Shown here: one piece after another, positions 47,092 to 55,829 of the stretch | How positions within the stretch are numbered: the first letter of the stretch is position 1 | Layout: every line of letters starts with the position of its first letter | Source: Macrotrachela quadricornifera | Taxonomy: Eukaryota > Rotifera > Eurotatoria > Philodinida > Philodinidae | Assembly: GCA_022393335.1 (NCBI GenBank) | Contig: JAJEKB010019237.1 | Span: 20,762-84,761, forward strand | Direction: 5' to 3' | Length of the DNA stretch: 64,000 bases | Program-made: the position numbers and the translations under genes | Notes under the pieces: generated by a model | The model's input: only the letters and a program-made list of their open reading frames with translations | Told to the model about the DNA's origin: nothing | The model's database searches: none

Positions 47092-47305
47092 GAAGATGCA
47101 GCGTGAAAAGCTCTACAATCTACAATATAAAGTGAATGTTGATTATGCACTGTTCTTTTAAAATAAACGGTTTTCTGAACAATCGATTCTCGTCGGTGGG
47201 ATAGGTAGTTCAGAGAGTTTTGAATTTATTTTCAAAATAGAAAAGGACACAATTAGCATAAGGTTAATATTGTAGATTGTAGAGCTTTTCACACTGCATT
47301 TTTCG
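47092..47305. mobile_element. MITE with GATGCAG-type inverted ends, copy 2
   Basis: The left end AATATACCAGAAGATGCAGC, continuing GTGAAAAGCTCTACAATCTACAAT, is mirrored at about 47270-47301. There the reverse complement reads ATGCAGTGTGAAAAGCTCTA followed by CAATCTACAAT. The last 10-15 bp of the right end are lost or mutated. Size about 214 bp, similar to copy 1 at 16694. Confidence 0.75.
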
Positions 47306-47423
47306 CCATGTTCTCTTTCTCGTAGAGAAGAGTCTTAGAAACATAAATTGTTTGCTTGCTTGCTTGATTGCTTGTATCTCCGCATAAGGTCAAAAAAACA
47401 CTGTATTAGTATTTTCTATAAAA

Positions 47424-47790
47424 CTTGACCAAAGGGCAATCGAGGGTGGGGAGTTCAAATCTGATGTTAGTTTTTTAAATTTTTTTTGGATCCATTTTTT
47501 ACACAAAAGATAACTTTTGCAAAAAAAAAAATTTTTCTTATAAGGGTTGACCGAAGGGTAATTGGGGTCGAGGAATCCGAATCTGATGTTAGTTTTTCGA
47601 TCCATTTTTTTATAAAGGTTGACCAAAGGATAATCGGGGTCGAGGAATTCCAATTTGATGTTAGTTTTTCAAAATTTTTTTGAGGATTTTTTTAAATAAG
47701 CGATAATTTTTTAACAAAAAACGTTTGTTTTTATAAAGTTTGATCAACGGCAGTTGATGTCGAGCAACTTGAATCTGGCTTCGAATTTTT
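47424..47790. repeat. Four direct repeat units of GTTGACCAAAGG type
   Basis: Units start at about 47424, 47546, 47618 and 47738 with YTTGACCRAAGGGYAATYGRGG, then a TCGAGGAATYC and AATCTGATGTTAGTTTTT block and an A/T spacer. Spacing alternates about 122, 72 and 120 bp, so it is not a simple satellite. It sits between two MITE ends and may be internal repeats of a larger element. Confidence 0.7.
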
Positions 47791-48237
47791 TAATTTTAAA
47801 AATGAACAGTTTGACGGTAGTTTAGAAACACGATTTCTACGAGAAAGAGCTGAGCGAGTCTTTAGACGAGCGTTACTTGTTCTATTTGTTGCAAAGAAAA
47901 TATTTTGTGTGATAGAAGGATGATATACGAAAAAAGAACGTTTTCGTTCGTGTAGAATTTTGTTAGCCTAGAAAATTGATCGTTCAGAATTTTGCTTTTT
48001 CTTAATATGAAGAGTTCCATATATAATATAAATTGTTGTTCACAAATTATAGAGTTTCTGATGCTGTATCTTGTAGTGTACTTTGTTTTTGGAATAAACG
48101 ATATTAAGTGATGAATAAGAAAGAACATAAGTTCGTCGCGTATGAAAAAGAAACATTTTTTTGCAACGTTGAAATTTAATCATTCAGAATTTTGTCGATG
48201 TTCAAAATAAACAAATGCAACTGTAAAATAAGTTGAC

Positions 48238-48283
48238 TTGTAGAAGTTGTCGAGCTTTTCACCCTGCATCTTGTGGTATATTT
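48238..48283. mobile_element. Solo right end of the GATGCAG-type MITE, copy 3
   Basis: TTGTCGAGCTTTTCACCCTG, then CATCTTGTGGTATATTT, is the mirror of the left end at 47092 (AAATATACCA..AGATGCAG.GTGAAAAGCTC). It may pair with the 47092 end to bound a 1.19-kb element, or be a remnant. A splice-donor-like AAGTAAG follows immediately at 48287, so the insertion abuts the intron in front of the exon at 48333. Confidence 0.65.
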
Positions 48284-48332
48284 ACAAGTAAGAAGAAAAA
48301 AACAAATGTCTTTTTATTTGATTTATTTTTAG

Positions 48333-48694
48333 TTGATGATAAACAACGTCAAGGAATTTTGGGTGTTTCAATCGTTCGAAAATTATTTAATTTATTAAAA
48401 GTTCAATTTATTGGTTATCAAACTTGGTTAAAAACTCATCAAATGGTTCATGGTTTTGCTGAGGATATATCTACTTATTTAATTAATCATTATAAAAATA
48501 ATCAACAACCAATATATTTTTCAGCAACACCACAATTTTCAAATCCAACTGATGAATTGGATGTTATTGTTAAGAATTCCACATTTAAATCTAAAACGAT
48601 CCATGTTTTACAAAGTGATTTATCTGATATACTTGCTCGTAATCAATTAAATGATGGACAAACAGTCATTGCATTAATTGATACAAAATTAGCT
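48333..48694 (+). pseudogene. Unrecognised gene fragment cut by a foldback element
   Basis: After the acceptor TTTATTTTTAG a coding-looking frame of about 120 residues begins VDDKQRQGILGVSIVRKLFN and contains WLKTHQMVHGFAEDIS, QPIYFSATPQFSNPTDEL and LARNQLNDGQTVIALIDTK. Codon use is like the intact genes. I do not recognise the family. The frame is ended by a GC-rich foldback element at about 48690. On the left a MITE end lies against the upstream intron, so both sides are truncated. No continuation is evident after 49150. Confidence 0.5.
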
Positions 48695-49150
48695 TCCCAC
48701 GTGTTCAACTGCGGCGCAGTTACGGCGCAACTGCGATCGCACTGTGACCCGTAATTGCGTAAAACTGCGGCGCAGTTTTAGCATTTTCCGCAGTTACGCG
48801 GCAACTGCAATAAAAAAATCGCATTTGTAACAGAAGACACCCATTCAATATCAGCATCTTGTAAATAAATAAAAAATTAATAAATAAATTAATAATCATC
48901 AATAATCATTAATTAATTAATAATTCATCATCTAATACACCATGGCATTGATTTCTGTTTTAGAAAAAAAATGATATCTTTCTCATTGTAAAAAGTTAAA
49001 ATGAGATAGAATGCTTGTGACAGTTCCTTTTATACTCCCTTGCGTCAATCGAAACTACGACGACTGTGTCGCAGATGCGAACGCAACTACGCCGCAGTTA
49101 AGTGCACTGCGGGCACTGTGTCGCAGTTGTCAAAAAAGTGGTGACATGGG
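48690..49150. mobile_element. GC-rich foldback element with ACTGCGGCGCAGT palindromes
   Basis: The left arm (TTCAACTGCGGCGCAGTTAC, then more TGCG blocks, to about 48820) is imperfectly mirrored by the right arm (about 49047-49128, ACTACGCCGCAGTTAAGTGC and TGTGTCGCAGTTG). Both arms are full of CGCAGTT words, far richer in GC and CpG than the surrounding DNA. The outer ends (CCCACGTGTTCAACTGCG and, reversed, CCCATGTCACC...CAACTGCG) look related. No target duplication is clear. No credible coding capacity: a frame at 49011-49268 runs through the arm and is judged spurious. Confidence 0.65.
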
Positions 49151-49836
49151 TTGCATAGTAAATGTGATCCAAAATTTAATTATCTTCATGGAAGAAACAA
49201 GACACCCCACCTTTATGAACACATTTGTTGATGATACATCATTTGATGATTTTCTTTATAATAGTTGAATAAAATACTTTCATGATTAATGAAAATGGCT
49301 CTTTTTCAGGATTTCCCAGACCCCTCTCTTCTTCCAATGCCTATAACTCCGTGAAATTACATCCCAGGATTCTAAAATTTTTTTCATAACACCAGTTTTG
49401 TTTGAGGAATCGATTGGTATGAAAAAAAGTATATGTGAAATTTTGCCTATAAAATCACATACTCGATCGACTCATAAAGTCTCTCTTAAATGTTTAATAT
49501 CAGTATATGGTTTTAAAATAGCATCTAATTTCGTATCAATTTCTAGTAAAATTCTTGTTAATTCATTATTTGGTAGTGATCTAGTAGTTGCAAATTATAA
49601 AGCTTTCTTTTCTATTTGTGATTGTTGATAAAAATGAATTCATTGCAATTAATTGTCCTTGACAAGATTGAAGACAAGTAACTTCATCTTTACTAATTAA
49701 TTGTTCACGATAAACTTGAATTTTTGGTGTTTTTTATTGTTTAATAAATAATTGATGTTCTTGAATTAATCGTTTATTTTAAATCACTAATAAATGGTCC
49801 GAAAGGAGTAATATCTTCAATATTTTGTGTTCTTAA

Positions 49837-50560
49837 GGCCTCCCCCCCTCAAAAATCGATCTCAGCCCAGGTACGTTCAAATGGGCTGAAATTTGGAGCA
49901 TATGTTGGGGCTGAAGTGAGGAGGCTGTGGTAAAATTTTCAGCTCGATTGACTGACAATTAACAGAGATATGAACCAAACAAAGGTCAAAAATTGCTCAT
50001 CTCATCTCCAAGATTTCTCTGTGGACTCTCAGTATATATATATATATTTTTTTTTGTTTGAAAGAGCGTGAAAAACTGCAGCGGCTAGCGGAGCCCTTTT
50101 TTTAAAATTCTTATCTTTTAAGCGGAGAAAAGGGCTGACAAGTTCAATCACTCAAAAAATTGTCAAAAAATGGCACTCCAAATATAAAACTGCCTTTTAA
50201 TTTAACAATAACAAAGCCTTATTCAAAAAAAGGGCTCCGCTAGCCGCTGCAGTTTTTCACGCTCTTTCAAACAAAAAAAAAATATTTGACTTTATATCGA
50301 ACTTTGGTCGAATGCCGCTGGAGATGCGTCGTCGAACCTATCATTCTGAGAAAAAATGAAAAAGATTTTTCGTTTTTTAAAAAACAAGCCTGTTTTACGA
50401 GTAGTACATCGCGAAAATCATCAAAAATCTGACTAGACACGAGGTGTCGAAATAAAACTCAGACTGTTCCTGAAAGATCTGATGACGGGCTATCTTCCCA
50501 TGCATTTATCTCAATTTCGATTTTTTTTGCGAAAATTGACTTTTTTGAGGGGGGGAGGCC
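49837..50560. mobile_element. piggyBac-type MITE with TTAA target duplication
   Basis: TTAA at 49833-49836 and 50561-50564 flank ends that are inverted repeats: left GGCCTCCCCCCCTCAAAAA, right reversed GGCCTCCCCCCCTCAAAAA followed by AGTC. TTAA target sites with short inverted ends are the signature of the piggyBac superfamily. Length is 724 bp, without a transposase frame. It sits inside the ART pseudogene, whose frame is contiguous once the element and one TTAA are ignored. A second hairpin element is nested inside, and a decayed relative lies at 23367. Confidence 0.88.
50041..50288. mobile_element. Nested hairpin element with ~60-bp near-perfect inverted arms
   Basis: The left arm at about 50047-50104 (TTTTGTTTGAAAGAGCGTGA, AAAACTGCAGCGGCTAGCGG, AGCCC) is repeated in reverse at about 50228-50285 almost without mismatch, separated by about 120 bp. 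The near identity of the arms contrasts with the decayed surroundings and suggests recent insertion into the larger TTAA element, or strong selection for the foldback. Confidence 0.75.
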
Positions 50561-50956
50561 TTAAAGCTTTATTTAATATTTTATAAATACATGTTTCTCT
50601 TGTATACCAATGAATTGCTTGATTTGGATGATAACTTGTATCAAATTCTTTCATTATTTTTTTATCATTTTTATCTTCTGGTTGAAAATATTTTAAAAGA
50701 TATGAAATATCAATTCCAGATAGATTTTTTCCTTCTAAGATTTGTTTAAGGAAAGTTTGATAAAGAATAAATTCACTATTTAAAGATTTATGAAGACTTT
50801 TGTTATCTTTTGATGAATATACATTTGTTCCCATTCGACCTACACGTTCATTTTTTCCATTTTTTCGACGTCGAGTTTCAGACATCCCAATTTAATCAAA
50901 ATATTTTTTTCCAGAACAAGATATTACTCTGATATAACTTGTTTTAGGATCTATTG

Positions 50957-51506
50957 AAAAAACTTGTCAGGGTAGCCCATGCCGGGCTAAAATGTAGAAC
51001 TCACATATCTTTCTGAGGCGAATTATGATACANNNNNNNNNNNNNNNNNNNNNNNNNNNNNNNNNNNNNNNNNNNNNNNNNNNNNNNNNNNNNNNNNNNN
51101 NNNNNNNNNNNNNNNNNNNNNNNNNNNNNNNNNNNNNNNNNNNNNNNNNNNNNNNNNNNNNNNNNNNNNNNNNNNNNNNNNNNNNNNNNNNNNNNNNNNN
51201 NNNNNNNNNNNNNNNNNNNNNNNNNNNNNNNNNNNNNNNNNNNNNNNNNNNNNNNNNNNNNNNNNNNNNNNNNNNNNNNNNNNNNNNNNNNNNNNNNNNN
51301 NNNNNNNNNNNNNNNNNNNNNNNNNNNNNNNNNNNNNNNNNNNNNNNNNNNNNNNNNNNNNNNNNNNNNNNNNNNNNNNNNNNNNNNNNNNNNNNNNNNN
51401 NNNNNNNNNNNNNNNNNNNNNNNNNNNNNNNNTGTATCATAATTCGCCTCAGAAAGATATGTGAGTTCTACATTTTAGCTCGACACAGGCTAACCTGACA
51501 AGTTTT
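50957..51506. mobile_element. Inverted-repeat element interrupted by the assembly gap
   Basis: Sequence on both sides of the gap is the same in opposite orientation: AAAACTTGTCAGG, a short variable part, then GCTAAAATGTAGAACTCACA, TATCTTTCTGAGGCGAATTA, TGATACA running into the Ns from each side. About 75 bp per arm with only a few differences near the outer third. This is a terminal or foldback repeat whose centre could not be assembled. Confidence 0.8.
51033..51432. other. Assembly gap (400 Ns)
   Basis: Exactly 400 unknown bases, probably a placeholder length. It lies precisely at the centre of an inverted repeat, so hairpin collapse or repeat ambiguity is the likely cause. Confidence 0.98.
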
Positions 51507-51900
51507 CTTTATTTTGTTCGATTTTATTGAATTACGTTATTCTTATTTAATCGATTTAATATTAAATAGAAAATGGATCGACATTTTACAAATCGTCGAA
51601 AAAACTTTAAATATTCATTTACATTTTCAATTTCTTTTATAAGTAAAAAAACAGAAAATTCTTGTTTTTGCATACTCAAAAAGCGAGTACACTGAGGGCG
51701 AGGGTGTTAATTTTAGATGAGGTTGAAACACGAACACTCGGAAATCGTGGCATAGGATACGAGCCCATTTCATCAGATGTAGAATCAATTTTGGATGGAA
51801 CTAACTATATACCGTTTGATTTCTGTTTGAATTTGTTATCTTTATTATTCATTCTGTTTTGCCGTTTTCAATCATTTCATTCCATATAAATAGATCTATT
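51507..51900. other. Spacer between gap element and F-box pseudogene
   Basis: No supported gene. A GC-richer stretch at 51680-51790 carries a 75-residue frame (+) without recognisable motif; it could be a remnant but I do not call it. Confidence 0.45.
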
Positions 51901-54036
51901 TTATTTAGATAATAAAAAGCCACAAATATTGTGAATACATGTATTAGGAAAATACTTTTTGATATGATGTTCATCAGTTTGATTTACTATTAAAACATAT
52001 AGAGCAGCAAGTTTTGTACAATTATTTCCTGGCATATATCTTGTAAAATCGTGTGTGACTCTTTTTAGTGATTGATAATTACCATGAAGATGAAGATTAT
52101 TTGGCAAAGACATTTTCATATTAAATAAAAATAGTTCAATATAATCATCATGAGTATACAAAAGATCTAGTCGAGTAAGATTTGGATATTCAATAATTGA
52201 TAATATTTCATTATCATTATTTGATTTACTTTGTTGTGCTTTTCGATTATTTATTGTTAATTGTTTCATAAATGGAAATGATTTCGAAATTCGAAGAAAA
52301 AATTCATGTTCAAATGGACGTTCATCATATAATGATACTTGAGTGACATTGGTAAATAATTCACCTCGAAAATTATTTGTTATATCATCGTACATTTTCC
52401 ATTGATATGGATATGAATAAATACGACATTGACTATATCTTTGGAAATGATCAATACAAGTAATTATTTGATTATTAGAAAAATATTTAAATGTTTTTTC
52501 AATAGATTCATTTAATAGAGAATTAGTTTGATAATGATGTTTGATGGTTGAGCAAATATTAAATGTGAATTTATATAATCGTAGCATATGAATCATAATA
52601 TCTTTCTTTAATATATCATCATCTATTACTTTTTCATCACATAGAACGTTAATATTCAAATCAAATTCTTCTAAATTTATCATTCGACGTAGAAGTGGCA
52701 CAAGTGTTTCATTAAAATCATATATACGTATCCCACAATAGCAACACAAAGAAAAAATCCGTAAATTTGGTAATAAGATTTTGTGAAAACAAAAACAAAT
52801 ATGAGCTCATTTAAACAAAAATATAATAAAAAAATAACCTATATTTCGTTCGATATAGGTATAGTAAGTCACAATAGTATGAATGTTAATATAAAGTATA
52901 CGAAGTTGATCAAAACGTCCATCAAGTATATGATGAAAATCTCTCTCATATTAGAGACATTGATATGTAATTCTAATAACGTTGAGGAGATAGCAGTTTC
53001 AAGTTTCATACCAAGAAATAAGATGCCACGAACATATGAAGATGAATTGAATTTTAAGCATCGTAGATTAGTAAATGTAGTCAAGATTTTTGCAAATGTA
53101 TATGAATAGTTAATACTCTTTACAAACATATTGTTATTAAAACTGATAAAGAGTGATGAAATTTGATTGTTAAATATATGAATTAAAGAATTTGTATATG
53201 AATGAAGTTTTAAGGTTAACAATAAAAATATCTCTCATGTATTTCGGTTGAGTCGATTGAACTATCTAAGATGAGCACTGTGATTCTTATATATATATAT
53301 GTGATGTTTCGTTTTTTTTCAATTTTCTCATAGATTACATTATATATGATGAATTTTGTGTTCTATCTCACTCATTTATATTACTGATTTTTTTCTATAT
53401 TAGTTTTGAAAAATTTCAATTGAATTTATTATCAATATCTTCGTTTTTACCCTATAGAAATGAAAAATAATTAAATTCTCCTTCTTATAATGACGTATCT
53501 AAAAGAATGTTTTATTTAGGAAATAAAAATAAAATGAAAAATGATTTTTTTATGAGTAGATAATATTTAATTCTATTAACTATATGGGAAGAAATAAATT
53601 ATTTTGTTTTTTCAATAACTAATTAGAATTTTATAAAGAAAAGTTCTTAGCAGAAAAGAGAGACTTAACTAGTTTATGGTCGTCTATATCACATAAACCA
53701 AGATTATTTAAATTCGGATAATTTGTAGTAAGAAGAACACGTTTTATTGATGTTCCTTCAAGATAGAGAGTTTCAATTTGATGACCAATTTCAGGTAAAA
53801 GTTATTGAACAAAATCGATCGAGTATTGGACCTGATAATGGAACGGAAGAATTTTCGATTCGACAATATTCTAATAAACATAAATGACGAGTAAAAATTC
53901 TATCATGTACAATTCTATTGATTCGTTGATTGACACCCATTAAAGAATAAAGGACTTCATAATTGTACAATTTTTTAAATATATACATCAAAATTTCATC
54001 CGATAAATCATCTAACTGAACCAATAAATCTTTCAT
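51901..54036 (-). pseudogene. F-box / leucine-rich-repeat protein gene, frameshifted
   Basis: The start MKDLLVQLDDLSDEILMYIF at 54036 is an F-box (Skp1-binding helix bundle), followed by RIVHDRIFTRHLCLL and PILDRF, typical of the large bdelloid F-box family. The frame breaks near 53810 but continues shifted with GHQIETLYLEGTSIKRVLL. A gap of about 420 bp without homology follows, perhaps an intron or insertion. The frame then resumes at about 53190 (HIFNNQISSLFIS, TFTNLRCLKF), shifts again near 52935 (LDGRFDQLRILYINI) and ends with a long intact C-terminal block 52790-51901 (FNETLVPLLRRMINLEEFDL, PFEHEFFLRISKSFPFMKQL, KKYFPNTCIHNICG). F-box proteins recruit substrates to SCF ubiquitin ligases. 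Two shifts and a missing acceptor AG suggest a pseudogene; sequencing indels are the alternative. Confidence 0.75.
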
Positions 54037-54521
54037 ATTTATTTGTCTACACAATACGTACTTTTCTGAGACTATATATATATGTATTGTATTCATTGAT
54101 TTTAATCTTGAGGGTGAGGGTGAGGAGTGTTTTGGAATCTTTTCAGCCAAAATAAAAATTGTTTTTAATAGAGATATTGATCATTAAAAAAAATGAATAT
54201 GAAAACTGATACATTTGAAATGATTTGACTCAAATGAAAATACGACTAAAACCATAAAAAACTAAAATAACTATGACATGTTTGTTATTATCTTCTAGAC
54301 AAAGAAAACGCAAGTAAAGAAATATTACATTGAAGAATAATAATTTATGTAGCAAATATAGATACTAAACAAATGGATTGTTCTTATTAAATGTAAACGA
54401 AAATATTGTGTCTGAGTGACATCGAGATAGAGATTATTCTAGTAGTGGCAAAGTAATCTACGAAGTGAACCGATGAAGAAGAACAAACGGAATTTCTCGA
54501 ATCTAAATCAAAAAATTGTAA
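54037..54521. other. Spacer between two pseudogenes
   Basis: AT-rich, no gene. The frame of the F-box gene is open upstream to 54150 but without the family's usual sequence, so the start is placed at the Met beside the F-box. Confidence 0.45.
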
Positions 54522-55829
54522 ATGGAAATAATTAATGATGAAACACAAGTTCGTGTTCTTGTTTTAAATGATGGTGAACATAAAAGTGAAGAATTATTTC
54601 GATTAAAAAAAAAAGATTTGAATAATTAATAAAATAAAATTTTTTAAAATAAAAACGGTGAATTCTTCAAATTGTTTTATCATTTCGTTTATCATCATTA
54701 AATGTTCGAATATTTACAAATAATTATCTTAATGAACAAGATCAATTTCAATGTAATGATGATCATGAATTAAAATGATTATATCCATAATCTTCAAACT
54801 ATGATGACTCGAATCATGATGTTTCAATCAAATGTTCTAAATCAGGTATATTTAATTATTATTTTGCTATTGATGATACAACGTAAGTTCAAAGATTTTA
54901 TTTAAATATTTAAAATATTTTTTTATTTAGTAAAAACAAGATAAAAATGGTGAAAGTTATTTTCAAAATGAATCAAAATTAATTTTATAAAATGGTGAAA
55001 TCTTAGATGAAGATTGTATAACATGCCAATCAGTTTTATCAAAATCTTTCGGTTCTTTATCTGAATGGTTATCACATTTTGGAAGTCACATATCATTCTG
55101 GTTATAATATGATACATTTTACATCAATTCAATGTGTTTATCATGTATCAAATTGATTATATTCAATAACAGATCATTTAAAATTAAATTCATTATTTAA
55201 TGGAATACAAGAACAAATTAAAAAATTAATTGATAAAATTTCTAAACAGTGGAATATATTATCTATAAATGATTTAGTTTATAATCATGCTGCAAACGAT
55301 TATGCATTACTTCATGATCATATTGAAGCTGCTTTGAATTTGATAAATTATCGACATTTAAAACCAGCTGTATTTCTTGATTTAATTTTAATACAATTTA
55401 CTCGTGGTATAAGTGAAGATAAACGTTTATCAAAACTCGATCATTGTTCTTTAAAACCATTATATAATAATGATCATTTAAGTGTAATTCAACATGGAAA
55501 ATATGAACGAATGAAAAGTGATGTTAATCTTCAATTAGCTGAACAAATTTATTTTTATCAAAGAAAATTTGAATGGAAAAGATCAATGAATTAAAGCAAC
55601 ATGTGATGATTTATCTAATCGTTTAAAATAAAATTATTAAATAAAAAAAATTGTGAAAAAAATAACTGAAGATTTAAATTGAGCAATTGATAATTGTATC
55701 GTTGCATGTCGTTATCATTTCTTTTCATATAAAGATCCGATTACATGCTGAAATTGAATTACAAAATAATTCAAAATTTCTATGTGACCAGCTTTATAAA
55801 CGTTTAGAATATTATTCTAAATGCCAGTA
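54522..55829 (+). pseudogene. AGL: Glycogen debranching enzyme (AGL), 5' part, degenerate
   Basis: Begins with an AGL-like start (ETQVRVLVLNDGEHKSEELF). Further blocks in shifting frames include a VRIFTNNYLNEQDQF segment, an intron remnant 54882-54930 with intact GT and AG, DEDCITCQSVLSKSFGSLSE, SGYNMIHFTSIQ and LSINDLVYNHAANDYALL. The longest open piece (55334-55594) holds YRHLKPAVFLDLIL and KPLYNNDHLSVIQHGKYE. These follow the order of the 4-alpha-glucanotransferase half of AGL. At least six in-frame stops or shifts occur, the catalytic half of the glucanotransferase domain is barely recognisable, and the glucosidase half is missing. A retained intron means it arose by DNA duplication rather than retrotransposition; a functional copy should exist elsewhere. 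Confidence 0.8.

Larger units (their letters stand above)
49391..50885 (-). pseudogene. ADP-ribosyltransferase (ART) gene, broken and split by a MITE
   Basis: Read downward from ATG 50885. The first block has a basic start, then NSEFILYQTFLKQIL, FDTSYHPNQAIHWYTRETC and IYKILNKALR, the hallmark of bdelloid NAD:arginine ADP-ribosyltransferase-domain proteins. The frame is cut at 50564 by a 724-bp TTAA-flanked MITE and resumes below 49833. Below it are two in-frame stops, then the ART core (IQVYREQLISKDEV and AMNSFLSTI, the conserved R and S-x-S-type positions), then a frameshift near 49600 and a last homologous block (LTRILLEIDTKLDAILKP). The active-site Glu region is not recognisable. Independent stops, frameshift and insertion show loss of function. 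Confidence 0.85.

Noticed and set aside
49011..49268. 85-residue frame with several cysteines
   Set aside because: Half of it runs through the GC-rich foldback arm, so the cysteines come from TGCG-type repeats.
49398..49628. 76-residue + strand frame
   Set aside because: Antisense shadow of the ART pseudogene.
50967..51498. Two 157-residue frames on opposite strands across the gap
   Set aside because: They consist almost entirely of unknown bases; the few known residues are the inverted arms.
51662..51889. 75-residue + strand frame
   Set aside because: No motif, no splice context, ends in a T-rich tail; perhaps a remnant, but not supportable.
52783..53109. 108-residue + strand frame
   Set aside because: Antisense to the middle part of the F-box pseudogene.
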